This document shows, in pieces, positions 1 to 7,748 of a DNA stretch of 9,423 nucleotides. How positions within the stretch are numbered: the first letter of the stretch is position 1; each line of letters starts with the position of its first letter. Location of the stretch: assembly GCA_001917735.1 (NCBI GenBank), contig MNEO01000010.1, positions 1 to 9,423 of the forward strand. The letters run 5' to 3'. A program made the translations under genes and the position numbers. Source of the stretch: Chloroflexi bacterium 13_1_40CM_68_21 (lineage in GTDB: Bacteria > Chloroflexota > Limnocylindria > P2-11E). The notes under the pieces were generated by a model that had not been told where the DNA came from, searched no databases, and saw only the letters and a list, made by a program, of their open reading frames with translations.

Positions 1-551
1 GCATGACCTGGATCGACGCCAACCTCGGGTCGAAGGTCACGATGAAGTACCCGAGCGTCTACCTTGTCGGCGAGCGCGCGCACGGCGAGGTGCTCTCGGT
101 CGCATTCGCGGGGAACGAGCAGCATCAGGACGCCGGCGCGAAGATGATCCACGCCGCGCCCAACACGACGAGCATCATCCAGAGCAAGGGCATCAGCAAA
201 GGGACCGGACAGCAGACCTACCGCGGGATGGTGAAGATCTATCCCGGGGCGCACGGTGCCAAGAGCACGGTGCGGTGCGATGCCCTCATCCTCGATCCGA
301 CCGCGCGAAGCGACACCTATCCGTACATGGAGATCGACGAAGAGGACGTGACCATCGGTCACGAGGCCTCGGTCTCGAAGGTCGGCGAGGAGCAGCTCTT
401 CTACCTCATGAGCCGCGGGCTCTCCGAGGCAGAAGGGACCGCGATGGTCGTAAACGGCTTCATCGAGCCGATCGTGAAGACGCTGCCGATGGACTACGCG
501 ATCGAGATGAACCGCCTCATCACCCTGCAGATGCAAGGCGCCATTGGCTAG
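1..551 (+). CDS. sufB: Fe-S cluster assembly protein SufB, C-terminal part (5' end outside window)
   Basis: SufB is the scaffold subunit of the cytoplasmic SufBCD complex, which builds Fe-S clusters. The frame is open from the left edge. The ATG at position 3 is internal, because it lies in the conserved stretch leading into SKVTMKYPS, so about the last 182 residues of a roughly 470-residue protein are present. Visible SufB hallmarks are [13 protein letters not shown], the SKGISKG loop, the TVRCDALI segment (Cys codon 276-278, which I align with the E. coli cluster-assembly Cys405), IGHEASVSK (His codon 360-362) and the terminal FYLMSRGL region. The stop at 549-551 lies within an 8-nt overlap with sufD, so the two are probably translationally coupled. 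The presence of the Cys and the HE pair separates it from the related SufD. Identification is firm from the family motifs. Confidence 0.96.
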   Translation, partial: MTWIDANLGSKVTMKYPSVYLVGERAHGEVLSVAFAGNEQHQDAGAKMIHAAPNTTSIIQSKGISKGTGQQTYRGMVKIYPGAHGAKSTVRCDALILDPTARSDTYPYMEIDEEDVTIGHEASVSKVGEEQLFYLMSRGLSEAEGTAMVVNGFIEPIVKTLPMDYAIEMNRLITLQMQGAIG

Positions 552-1818
552 TACGGCGGCACTCACACCGGTCCCGCTGCTGCTCGACCACCACATGGTC
601 GAGCAGCACAGTCTCAGGCGCGGTGAGCCCGGGTGGCTCCGTGAAGCGCGCCTCGAGGCGTTCCTGCGCTTCACGCCGGACGCCTGGCCGACCGGCCAAG
701 AGGAGGAGTGGCGGCGCTTTCCGCTGAAGGACCTGCCGGGGGGGCCGCTTGTCTCGACGCTCGACCATCTTCCGGGCATCCAGTTCAAGCTCGAGCCCGA
801 AGCGACCGCGGCCGGAGTGATCTTCAAAGGCCTCCTCCGGGCGTCGCTCGACAATCCCGAGCTCGTCCGGCCCCACATCGTGCCCGGCGACGGGATCCCG
901 TCCCACGCCGCTTTCCGCGCGCTTGCGGATGCGCTCTGGTCGGCGGGGAGCTCCTTCGTGCACGTGCCGGCGGGCGTTGAGGTGAAGCAACCTCTCGTGC
1001 TCGAGAAGTTCTGGCCGGCGAGCCCCGAGGCGATGCTGACGCGCACGATCCTCGTCGCGGAGCGCGACTCGACGGTCACGCTGGTCGAGGACCTCAGCTC
1101 GGAGGGCGAGGCGCCGCGAATCGCGGTGCCACACGTCGAGGTCCACGCCGGGGCAGGTGCCCGCGTGACCTACGTCGGTATCCGCCGATTCGCTCCGGGC
1201 GTGCTCGACCTCGGCTTCCAGCGCTTCCAGTCGGCCCGCGACAGCGACCTGCGGAGCCTCAACGTGTTCGCGGGCGAAGGCCGGTCGAAGGTCGGGATCG
1301 AGTCGGACATCGAGGGCGACGGTGGGGTCGTGAAGCTCTTCGGGCTTGTCGCCGCCGGCGACAACCAGCGCATCGACGTCAACACCCTCCAGCGCGTCGA
1401 CGGGAGGAGCTCGCAGAGTGACCTCTTGTATCTCTCGGCGCTCTACGAGCGCGCGAAGGCGATCTTCTACGGGAAGATCCGCGTCGAACCGACCTCGCAC
1501 GGCACCGGGAGCTACCAGGAGTGCCGGAACATGCTCCTCTCACCCGAGGCCGGTGCGGATCCGATCCCGGTGCTCGAGATCCTCACCAACGACGTCATTC
1601 GCTGCGGCCACGGCGCGACAGCGGGCGCTCTTGGGGACGAGGAGCTCTTTTACGCGATGTCGCGCGGGTTCGACCGCGACCAGGCGGAGCAGCTCCTGGT
1701 CCACGGCTTCTTCCGACGCGTGATCAACGAGCTGAAGGACGAGCATGTCCGCCAGCGGGTGTTGAACGCCGTCCGCCCGCGGATCGGCAACATCGCCGAG
1801 ATGGGCGTCCTGACCTGA
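544..1818 (+). CDS. sufD: Fe-S cluster assembly protein SufD
   Basis: SufD partners SufB and the SufC ATPase in the cytoplasmic SufBCD complex and is needed for iron acquisition and cluster assembly. The 424-residue product has the SufD order: an N-terminal helical part with [15 protein letters not shown], a central beta-helix, and a C-terminal core with [26 protein letters not shown] and CGHGATAG followed by FYAMSRGF. His356 in CGHGATAG matches the conserved His (E. coli H360) that faces the SufB cysteine. I chose TTG at 544, preceded by AAGG at 535-538 with a 5-nt spacer, because the residues before RGEP match the usual SufD length. ATG at 595 would give 407 residues and is the main alternative. 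The start overlaps the sufB stop by 8 nt and the stop overlaps the next gene by 4 nt, which fits one operon. Confidence 0.95.
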   Translation: MASTAALTPVPLLLDHHMVEQHSLRRGEPGWLREARLEAFLRFTPDAWPTGQEEEWRRFPLKDLPGGPLVSTLDHLPGIQFKLEPEATAAGVIFKGLLRASLDNPELVRPHIVPGDGIPSHAAFRALADALWSAGSSFVHVPAGVEVKQPLVLEKFWPASPEAMLTRTILVAERDSTVTLVEDLSSEGEAPRIAVPHVEVHAGAGARVTYVGIRRFAPGVLDLGFQRFQSARDSDLRSLNVFAGEGRSKVGIESDIEGDGGVVKLFGLVAAGDNQRIDVNTLQRVDGRSSQSDLLYLSALYERAKAIFYGKIRVEPTSHGTGSYQECRNMLLSPEAGADPIPVLEILTNDVIRCGHGATAGALGDEELFYAMSRGFDRDQAEQLLVHGFFRRVINELKDEHVRQRVLNAVRPRIGNIAEMGVLT

Positions 1819-2156
1819 GCGAGTTCATCCCCGTCGCGCGCGAAGAGGACGTTCCGCCGGGAGAGGTCCGCGTGGTGCACGCCGGCGAGAAGAGTCTGTG
1901 TCTCGGCCACTGCGAAGACGGGACGTGGGGCGCGATCGACAACGTGTGCACGCACGACGGCGGGACGCTCGGGGAGGGCGAGCTCGACGACTGCTTGGTC
2001 GAATGCCCGCGCCACGGCGCGCGGTTCGACCTTCTCACCGGCGAGGTGCGTGCGCTACCGGCGGTGTTCCCGGTGAACGCCTATCCGGTGCGGGTCGTCG
2101 ATGGCCGCGTCGAGGTGGATGTCGGCGTTCCGACCAAGCGGCTCGAGATTGGCTGA
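1815..2156 (+). CDS. Rieske-type [2Fe-2S] ferredoxin of the SUF operon, CTG start
   Basis: This is a small Rieske [2Fe-2S] protein of the type often annotated as a non-heme iron oxygenase ferredoxin subunit. It probably carries electrons in the cytoplasm; a role in the SUF pathway is suggested only by its position. The 113-residue product has C45-x-H47 (VCTHDGG) and C64-x2-H67 (ECPRHGARFD), the complete two-Cys/two-His ligand set spaced as in Rieske folds, followed by the usual TGEV and a closing beta-strand. There is no signal peptide or membrane segment. No ATG, GTG or TTG lies in frame near the expected N-terminus. CTG at 1815 gives (M)[15 protein letters not shown], the typical opening of these proteins, and makes a CTGA overlap with the sufD stop. 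The next candidates, GTG at 1872 and 1875, would remove the first strand. Function class is firm; the start codon is an inference. Confidence 0.9.
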   Translation: MSEFIPVAREEDVPPGEVRVVHAGEKSLCLGHCEDGTWGAIDNVCTHDGGTLGEGELDDCLVECPRHGARFDLLTGEVRALPAVFPVNAYPVRVVDGRVEVDVGVPTKRLEIG

Positions 2157-2231
2157 TCGCCGTCCGCGCTAACTACTAGCAGGCCTTCTAACTCGTACGA
2201 AAAGCGGCCCGTGCGGTGACACGATCCTGGC

Positions 2232-3806
2232 ATGACCGAGCAAACCTTCGAGAGCACCACGCCGCGGCTTGGATCCATCGATCGGTACTCGCCCGCCGTC
2301 CTCCTCCCGCTCGCGCTGCTTTTCGGTCTTGTGGCGCAGCTCCTCTTCTATGGCGTAGGGGTCGGGATCAATCTCGGGATCGCGACCGTCGCGCTGCTCG
2401 GCGTGGCGTGGCGGGTGCGACCCGCGCGCGCACGGATGGACCGGTTCGATCTCTGGATCGCGCCGGCGGCGATCGCTTTCGCGGTCCTGCCCGCGCTGCG
2501 CGTCGATCTCATGCTCCTGCTCTTCGATCTTCCCGCGACGCTCGTCCTGGCCACGATGGCGGCCGTCTCCTTTGCCGGCGTTCGGCTCACGCGACGCGCC
2601 CCCGACATCCTGTTCGTCCTGGGGGTCATCGTGGCCGGGCGGATCCTTGCCGGTGGCGCCGTGCTTCTCGCCGCGCTTCCCGAGCTGGGTCGTCCGCTCG
2701 CGCGTCGGACCGGAGGGCGGATCGTCTCCGTCGGGATCGGTGTCGCGCTCGCGTTCCCGTTCCTCGTCGTCTTCGCCCTTCTCTTCGCGAGCGCCGATGC
2801 CGTCTTCTCGAGCGCGCTTCGTAACGTCTTCGACCTCGAGCGCTGGTCGATCGGCGAGCTGATCGGACGGGTCTTCCTCGCCGCGTTCTTCGCGTGGCTC
2901 GCCGGCGGGCTCTTCGTCGTCTCGGGGCGTGGCGCGGAGACGACCCTCGCGCCGGTGCTCCCGCGCCTGCGCGGCGTCCTCACCTCGACGGCCGGGGCGA
3001 CCATGCTGCTGGCCGTCGATGCGCTCTTCGCATTCTTCGTCGCGCTCCAGATCGCGTATCTGTTCGGCGGCATCGACACGCTGAACGCCACGGGTCTGAC
3101 CTACAGCGAGTACGGAAGGCGCGGCTTCTTCGAGCTCATCGCCGTCGCCGTCGTGGCGGGCGGACTCGTCTATTCCGTCGAGCTCGTCGTCGCGCGGCGC
3201 TCACGGACCTACGTGGCCGCCGCCCTCGCGCTGGTCGTCGCGACCGTCGTCGTGGTCGTCTCGGCCGCCTACCGCATGCAGCTCTACCAGCTCGCGTACG
3301 GGTGGACCGAGCAGCGCTTCTACGCGCTCGCCGGGATCGGCTGGCTCGGCGCCGGCTGCGTGGTCGCCGCGATCCTGATCTGGCGCAACGAGACCCGTTG
3401 GCTCCTGCATGCGGCCGGGCTGCTCGGTCTCGTGGTCGCGCTCGGTGTCAACTTCATCGGCCCGGGCGGGTTCGTGGCTCGCCAGGATCTCGAGCGAGTG
3501 GTCGACCCGAGCGGCCTGCCCGACGACGCGCGCCGCGTGCTCGATGTCTACTACCTTGGCTCGCTCGGTGACGGCGCCGTACCTACGCTCGTGGAATACC
3601 TCCCGCGCCTCGGAGCCTCCGATCGGCAGGCTCTGGGATCAGCTCTTCGAACGTTCGCGCTCGACCGACGCGATCTCTCGATCGGCCCATGGCAGTCGCT
3701 CAATGTCGACCGCGAGCGCGCCCGAGAGGCATTGGTCGGGGTCGCCGACGAGCTTCGAAACTATCCGCTGCTGCGCTTGGGAGTCCCGGTCGCGGACCGA
3801 CGCTGA
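2232..3806 (+). CDS. DUF4173 family integral membrane protein
   Basis: The 524-residue product is a polytopic membrane protein of the DUF4173 family, whose function is unknown. The hallmark is YSEYGRRGFFEL at residues 291-302, just after the segment with YLFGGIDTLNATG. Hydrophobic segments run from about residue 20 to 420, roughly a dozen in all, and end with a soluble tail of about 100 residues. In that tail, VARQDL and the later DVYYLGSLGDGAVPTL resemble the IAR-N and D-x2-YL-x2-LS-x-DAVP pattern I recall from the family. The ATG at 2232 is followed by a hydrophilic 20-residue N-terminus; no good Shine-Dalgarno is seen. It stands apart from the SUF genes by a 75-bp gap and from the next gene by 69 bp, so it may be its own transcription unit. 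The family call is good; no function can be assigned. Confidence 0.88.
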   Translation: MTEQTFESTTPRLGSIDRYSPAVLLPLALLFGLVAQLLFYGVGVGINLGIATVALLGVAWRVRPARARMDRFDLWIAPAAIAFAVLPALRVDLMLLLFDLPATLVLATMAAVSFAGVRLTRRAPDILFVLGVIVAGRILAGGAVLLAALPELGRPLARRTGGRIVSVGIGVALAFPFLVVFALLFASADAVFSSALRNVFDLERWSIGELIGRVFLAAFFAWLAGGLFVVSGRGAETTLAPVLPRLRGVLTSTAGATMLLAVDALFAFFVALQIAYLFGGIDTLNATGLTYSEYGRRGFFELIAVAVVAGGLVYSVELVVARRSRTYVAAALALVVATVVVVVSAAYRMQLYQLAYGWTEQRFYALAGIGWLGAGCVVAAILIWRNETRWLLHAAGLLGLVVALGVNFIGPGGFVARQDLERVVDPSGLPDDARRVLDVYYLGSLGDGAVPTLVEYLPRLGASDRQALGSALRTFALDRRDLSIGPWQSLNVDRERAREALVGVADELRNYPLLRLGVPVADRR

Positions 3807-3861
3807 CCCGTAGGCTTCGGGCCCCTTCGCGGCGCTATTCTCAGCGCGCACTCAACACGCC

Positions 3862-3868
3862 GGGAGGG
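3862..3868 (+). promoter_or_regulatory. Shine-Dalgarno site that sets the TTG start at 3876
   Basis: GGGAGGG lies 7 nt before the TTG at 3876-3878. It is the clearest ribosome binding site in the window and is the main reason to accept a TTG start for the small gene that follows. A weak -10-like TATTCT occurs at 3836-3841, but no matching -35 was found, so no promoter is called for this gap. Confidence 0.65.
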
Positions 3869-3875
3869 CCCTCTC

Positions 3876-4079
3876 TTGATCAGCATCGCCGCGCGTGACC
3901 GCGTGAAACTCGCCATCGACCAGCTCGAAGAGCAGTTCCATGTCTACGACGAGAAGGCGAACGACGACACGCTCGACTCGTACGAGGCGGCGCTGAACCG
4001 CGGGAAGGCGATGGGCTTCCAGGAGGCCGCGCACTTCGTCAAGTCCGCGCTCCACGACATCGATGTCAAGAGCCTCTAG
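3876..4079 (+). CDS. Small hypothetical protein (67 residues), TTG start
   Basis: I do not recognise this protein. The 67-residue product starts at TTG 3876 behind a strong GGGAGGG site. It is soluble, with no signal peptide or membrane segment, and rich in charged residues: AIDQLEEQFHVYDEKANDD, then a probable helix through YEAALNRGKAMGFQEAAHFVKSAL, and ending DIDVKSL. It looks like two or three short alpha-helices, with an acidic turn near residues 24-32. Only 3 nt separate its stop from the next ATG, so it is probably cotranscribed with the stand-alone RAM-domain gene and may be translationally coupled to it. Third-position GC is high, as in its neighbours, which supports real coding. It could be a small binding or adaptor protein, but nothing in the sequence decides this. 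Confidence 0.75.
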   Translation: MISIAARDRVKLAIDQLEEQFHVYDEKANDDTLDSYEAALNRGKAMGFQEAAHFVKSALHDIDVKSL

Positions 4080-4082
4080 TCG

Positions 4083-4367
4083 ATGATCACCGCCGTCGTC
4101 CTGATCACCGCGGAGCGGGGCGCGCTCCCGAGGCTCGGCGAGACCCTTGCCGCCGTCGCCGGCGTCTCGGAGGTCTACTCGGTCACCGGTGACATCGACT
4201 TCGTCGCGATGGTGCGTGCGCGAGAACACGACGAGCTCGCCGACATCGTGACCCGTCGTATCGCGCAGATCCCGGGCGTCGCGCGCACGCAGACCCACGT
4301 CGCGTTCAAGGCGTACTCGCGTCACGACCTCGAGTCGATGTTCGCCGTCGGAGCGGACAAGCCCTGA
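4083..4367 (+). CDS. Stand-alone Lrp/AsnC ligand-binding (RAM) domain protein
   Basis: The 94-residue product is an Lrp/AsnC-type effector-binding domain (RAM, AsnC_trans_reg family) with no DNA-binding helix-turn-helix. It shows the ferredoxin-like pattern: strand ITAVVLITAE, a helix over residues 14-26, strand VSEVYSVTG, the characteristic GDID at 36-39 followed by FVAMVRA, a helix over DELADIVTRRIA, and the strand VARTQTHVAF. In full Lrp proteins this domain binds amino acids and forms dimers and octamers. Stand-alone versions are common in bacteria and archaea; some bind ligands or pair with other regulators, but most have no proven role. The ATG at 4083 follows the previous stop by 3 nt and has no clear Shine-Dalgarno, so translational coupling is likely. 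Its stop overlaps the next gene in a CTGA. The domain call is firm; the ligand is unknown. Confidence 0.92.
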   Translation: MITAVVLITAERGALPRLGETLAAVAGVSEVYSVTGDIDFVAMVRAREHDELADIVTRRIAQIPGVARTQTHVAFKAYSRHDLESMFAVGADKP

Positions 4368-5242
4368 TCGCGCGGGCGTGGCGCTCGGCCTCCGGTCCGC
4401 AGCGACTTCTCATCGTTGCCGGCACGGTCCTCGTCGCGAGTGGCATCTCTCATGTCGGCGTGTACTTCACCCTCGATGGCAGCTGGGAAGGCCCGGTCTC
4501 ATGGCGCAAGCCGATCGAGTTCGGGATCTCCGGCGGTCTCACCGCGCTCTCGCTGGCCGCCGTGATGGGCCGGCTTCCGCGCACCGGTTGGCTCGCCCGG
4601 CCGTGCGCCGTGGCCGTTTCGCTCTTCGTCCCGGAGACGGCGCTGATCGACCTGCAGCGCTGGCGCGGGGTTCCGTCGCACTTCAATCACGACACGCCCT
4701 TCGATCTGGCCGTATTCGATGTGATGGGCGTCCTTGTTGCGATCGTCGCTTTGGGAATCGTCGTGATGACGGTGTGGACCTTCGTCTCGCTTCGCGGTCC
4801 TCGCAGCAGCGCCCTTGCCGTCCGCGCCGGCATGGTCTTCCTGACGATCGGGCAGGTGCTCGGCTTCGCGATCGTCACCAACGGCCTGGGTGTCGACGAC
4901 CTCTCTCGCGCGAGCATCTTCGGCGCAGCCGGCGAAATGAAGATTCCGCACGCGGTCGCGCTCCACGGCCTGCAGGCGCTGGGGGTGCTCGCTCTGCTCC
5001 TCGAGCGGACGGCCCTCCCGGAGTCGCGGCGAATGTCGCTCGTGCAGCTGGGAATCGTGGGCTACACCCTGGCTCTGATCGTGGCGACGCTCCAGACGTT
5101 CGGCGGCCGAGCGCCTCTCGATCTCACCCCGCTGGGAGTGGTCGGCGGTGGTGCCGCGCTGCTCATGCTCGCGTTTGCCTATGCCGCGGGGCTGCGCGCG
5201 GCGCAGGTCTCACGCACCAGCGGAGGCGTTCCCGCCAACTAG
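4364..5242 (+). CDS. Multi-pass membrane protein of unknown function, CTG start
   Basis: The product is 292 residues from CTG 4364 and has seven or eight predicted membrane segments. I do not know a function. Distinct polar motifs suggest a conserved family: [14 protein letters not shown] (41-54), an E-x6-Q-x2-RG stretch ending in SHFN and TPFD (91-114), and [15 protein letters not shown] (190-204, with His196 and His201). The first in-frame ATG/GTG/TTG is GTG 4460, giving 260 residues, but the 32 codons before it read as protein: basic residues, then a hydrophobic segment [18 protein letters not shown] directly before the conserved [10 protein letters not shown] block. The reading therefore most likely begins at CTG 4364 inside a CTGA overlap with the RAM-domain stop. 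The conserved histidines and glutamate within or near membrane segments could bind a metal or heme, but this is speculation. Confidence 0.8.
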   Translation: MIARAWRSASGPQRLLIVAGTVLVASGISHVGVYFTLDGSWEGPVSWRKPIEFGISGGLTALSLAAVMGRLPRTGWLARPCAVAVSLFVPETALIDLQRWRGVPSHFNHDTPFDLAVFDVMGVLVAIVALGIVVMTVWTFVSLRGPRSSALAVRAGMVFLTIGQVLGFAIVTNGLGVDDLSRASIFGAAGEMKIPHAVALHGLQALGVLALLLERTALPESRRMSLVQLGIVGYTLALIVATLQTFGGRAPLDLTPLGVVGGGAALLMLAFAYAAGLRAAQVSRTSGGVPAN

Positions 5243-5252
5243 ACTTTGTTCG
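5240..5252 (+). promoter_or_regulatory. Possible -10 element for leaderless transcription of the guanylyltransferase gene
   Basis: TAGACT at 5240-5245 fits the TANNNT -10 pattern and is followed by exactly 7 nt before the ATG at 5253, the usual geometry of leaderless mRNAs in high-GC bacteria. Its first three bases are the stop codon of the upstream membrane-protein gene. No Shine-Dalgarno precedes this ATG, which fits leaderless initiation. No clear -35 was identified. The six-base match could be chance. Confidence 0.35.
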
Positions 5253-7748
5253 ATGCAGGCCGTCGTCATGGCCGGCGGCGAGGGGAGCCGCCTCCGTCCG
5301 CTGACGATCAACCGCCCCAAGCCGATGGTGCCCATCGTGGACAAGCCGTGTCTTGGACACATCTTCGAGCTGCTCAAGCGTCACGGCATCGAGGACTCGT
5401 TCGTGACTCTCCAGTACCTCGCCTCGGTGATCCAGGACAGCTACAGCGACGGCGGCGCGATCGGCATGCGCCTCCGGTACAGCGTCGAAGAGTCCCCCCT
5501 GGGGACGGGCGGCTCGGTCCGCCAGCTCTACCATGACTTGGAAGGGACGTTCGTCGTCATCTCGGGCGACGCCCTCACGGACATCGACCTTTCGAAGGTC
5601 GTGGCGTTCCATCGCGAGCGCGGCGCCGCGGTCACGCTGACGCTGGTGCACGTGCCGAATCCCCTCGAGTACGGCGTCGTCATCACCGATCCGGATGGGA
5701 AGATCACGAAATTCCTCGAGAAGCCGTCGTGGGGCGAGGTCTTCAGCGACACGATCAACACCGGCATCTACGTGATCGAGCCGCGCGTCCTGGAGCGGTT
5801 CGCGTCCGGCGAGGTGTTCGACTTCAGCAAGGATCTCTTCCCGCGATTGCTCGCCGAAGGCGAGCCCCTCTTTGGATACATCGCCGATGGGTACTGGACC
5901 GATATCGGATCGATCGGTGAGTACGGGCGAGCGAACTCCGACCTGCTGCGCGGAAAAGTGAAGTGCGAGGGACTTGGCAACGAGCTGTTGCCCGGCGTCT
6001 GGACGGCGGGCGACGTAGACATCAACGAGTCCGCGAAGCTCACGGGCCCGATCTACCTCGGCGAGGGGGTAAAGATCGGCCCCCACGTCGAGATCATCGG
6101 ACCCACCGTGCTGCGCGACTACGTGTCGGTGGATGTGGGCGCGATCGTCGACAGCTCGATCGTCTGGCGGAACACGTACATCGGCGAGCGTTCGGAGCTG
6201 CACGGCGCGATCGTCGGCCGCCAGTGCGCGCTCAAGTCACGCGTGGTCCTCGAAGAGGGGAGCGTCATCGGCGATCACTCTGTCGTGAACGACAACGCTC
6301 GTGTCCGCGCGCAGGTCAAGGTCTGGCCCGACAAGCAGATCGAGTCCGGAGCGGTCGTGAGCTCGAGTCTCATCTGGGGCGCGCAAGGTCGGCGCGCGCT
6401 GTTCGGCCGGTTCGGGGTCACGGGGATCGTCAACATCGACCTCACGCCCGAATTCGTCGCACGGCTCGGGGCCGCGTACGCGTCGACACTGCCTCAGGGC
6501 GCGACGATCACCATGAATCGGGACCAGCATCGCTCGAGCCGCATGCTCAAGCGAGGTCTCATGAGCGGGATCGTGAGCGCGGGCGTCCACGTCGCGGACT
6601 TATCGCAGGCGCCCCTGCCGATCGGGCGCTTCCATACGCGCCGCATCGGTGCGGCGGGCGGGGTGCACGTGCGTGTATCCCCGTTCGACGTACGGGTGTG
6701 CGATGTGAAGTTCTTCGATCGACAGGCCCTCGACATGGACAAGGCTCAGGAACGAAAGGTCGAGACGATCTTCTTCCGCGAGGATCTGCGGCGCGTCTCG
6801 TACGACGATGTCGGCCGGATCTTCGAATCGCCCCGGGTCGGCGAAGCCTACAGCGACGCTTTTCTCGGGGAGGTCGCGCGCCGCAAGGAGCTGGCGGAGG
6901 CGAAGCCGAAGATCGTCATCAACTACTCGCACGGCACGACCGCGCAGTTCCTGCCGCAGCTGCTCAACGCGCTGGGCATCGAAGCGGTGGCGATCAACGG
7001 CGTGGTCTCGGAGAACGTCGGGTCGCGTTCGTTCGAGGAGTTCCAGGAGGAGCTGCGCCAGCTCGCGGTGCTCGTGCCCGCGCTCGGGGCATCGCTCGGT
7101 GTGATCATCGATGCAGGCGGAGAAAAGGTCTTCGTCGTGGACGACCGCGGGCGGGTCATCAACGACATGCATTTCCTTGCGGCCTTCATTTCTCTGACCG
7201 TCCGTCTCGCGCCGGGCGTCGTCGCGGTGCCGGTGTATGCGCCATCGTCGATCGAGCAGATCGTGACGGCGCACGGGGGCAGGGTTCAGCGCGTGCGTGC
7301 TTCGGCCGAGGCGCAGATGAGCCTCGCCGCGCGCGAGCATCCTCTGCTCGTGGGCGACGGCGTCGGCGGGTTCATCTTCCCGCGGTTCCATCCATCCTTC
7401 GACGGACTCTTCGCAACGGTCCGCCTGCTCGAGCTGCTCACGGCGGCGAAACAATCACTCAGTGAGGTGCTTGACGCGACCCCGCCGCCGCACGTCGCGC
7501 GTCTCCAGGTGGACTGCCCATGGGACCAGAAGGGTCGCGTCATGCGGATCCTCGCGCAGGATCCGCAGACCGAGCACACCCGTCAGGTCGACGGCGTGAA
7601 GCACCAGCGCGATGGGGAGTGGGTGCTCGTCCTTCCCGATGCCGACCGGCCGCTCTTCAACGTGTACGCGGAAGCGGGCGACGACGACCGCGCGTGGACC
7701 CTCGTGCGCGAGTACGCCGAGCGCCTCGAGAAGCTGCGCACGAGTTGA
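5253..7748 (+). CDS. Mannose-1-phosphate guanylyltransferase-like protein fused to a degenerate phosphohexomutase domain
   Basis: The 831-residue product probably makes a nucleotide sugar, GDP-mannose by family annotation, from NTP and sugar-1-phosphate in the cytoplasm. Residues 1 to about 230 form a nucleotidyltransferase: [12 protein letters not shown] (7-18) with [17 protein letters not shown] (104-112, Asp106 a likely metal ligand), FLEKPSW (Lys157) and the [11 protein letters not shown] segment. Residues about 250-370 are a left-handed hexapeptide-repeat helix. From about 380 on is a phosphoglucomutase/phosphomannomutase-like region beginning [11 protein letters not shown]. There the usual active-site motifs are changed: TASHNP is RVSPFD (474-479), DGDGDR is DAGGEK (620-625), the GE-x-SGH loop is GDGVGG (701-706) and RPSGTEP is LPDADRP (794-800). 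I infer this part is not a working mutase. ATG 5253 was chosen because the nucleotide-binding loop begins directly after it; the frame extends further upstream but there overlaps the previous gene. Substrate could instead be glucose-1-phosphate. Confidence 0.9.
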   Translation: MQAVVMAGGEGSRLRPLTINRPKPMVPIVDKPCLGHIFELLKRHGIEDSFVTLQYLASVIQDSYSDGGAIGMRLRYSVEESPLGTGGSVRQLYHDLEGTFVVISGDALTDIDLSKVVAFHRERGAAVTLTLVHVPNPLEYGVVITDPDGKITKFLEKPSWGEVFSDTINTGIYVIEPRVLERFASGEVFDFSKDLFPRLLAEGEPLFGYIADGYWTDIGSIGEYGRANSDLLRGKVKCEGLGNELLPGVWTAGDVDINESAKLTGPIYLGEGVKIGPHVEIIGPTVLRDYVSVDVGAIVDSSIVWRNTYIGERSELHGAIVGRQCALKSRVVLEEGSVIGDHSVVNDNARVRAQVKVWPDKQIESGAVVSSSLIWGAQGRRALFGRFGVTGIVNIDLTPEFVARLGAAYASTLPQGATITMNRDQHRSSRMLKRGLMSGIVSAGVHVADLSQAPLPIGRFHTRRIGAAGGVHVRVSPFDVRVCDVKFFDRQALDMDKAQERKVETIFFREDLRRVSYDDVGRIFESPRVGEAYSDAFLGEVARRKELAEAKPKIVINYSHGTTAQFLPQLLNALGIEAVAINGVVSENVGSRSFEEFQEELRQLAVLVPALGASLGVIIDAGGEKVFVVDDRGRVINDMHFLAAFISLTVRLAPGVVAVPVYAPSSIEQIVTAHGGRVQRVRASAEAQMSLAAREHPLLVGDGVGGFIFPRFHPSFDGLFATVRLLELLTAAKQSLSEVLDATPPPHVARLQVDCPWDQKGRVMRILAQDPQTEHTRQVDGVKHQRDGEWVLVLPDADRPLFNVYAEAGDDDRAWTLVREYAERLEKLRTS

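Noticed and set aside
520..1500. Long open frame on the minus strand opposite sufD (326 codons)
   Set aside because: It is antisense to a firmly identified gene; long antisense frames are expected in high-GC DNA, and the translation is Arg/Glu/Asp-rich with no family motifs.
2157..2231. Gap between the Rieske gene and the DUF4173 gene searched for a promoter or terminator
   Set aside because: No hairpin with a T-tract, no convincing -35/-10 pair and no Shine-Dalgarno near ATG 2232 could be supported; it is left unannotated.
3819..3871. Two GGGCCC palindromes that could pair and hide the GGGAGGG ribosome site, and a 5-bp hairpin at 3832-3847
   Set aside because: Short GC-only matches are common at this base composition; the hairpin has no T-tract to be a terminator, and there is no evidence that the upstream arm is in the transcript.
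4378..5304. Open frame of 308 codons from GTG 4378 on the + strand
   Set aside because: It is an out-of-frame shadow of the membrane-protein gene; its product is Arg/Gly/Pro-rich with no hydrophobic segments or motifs, while the competing frame gives a clean membrane protein.
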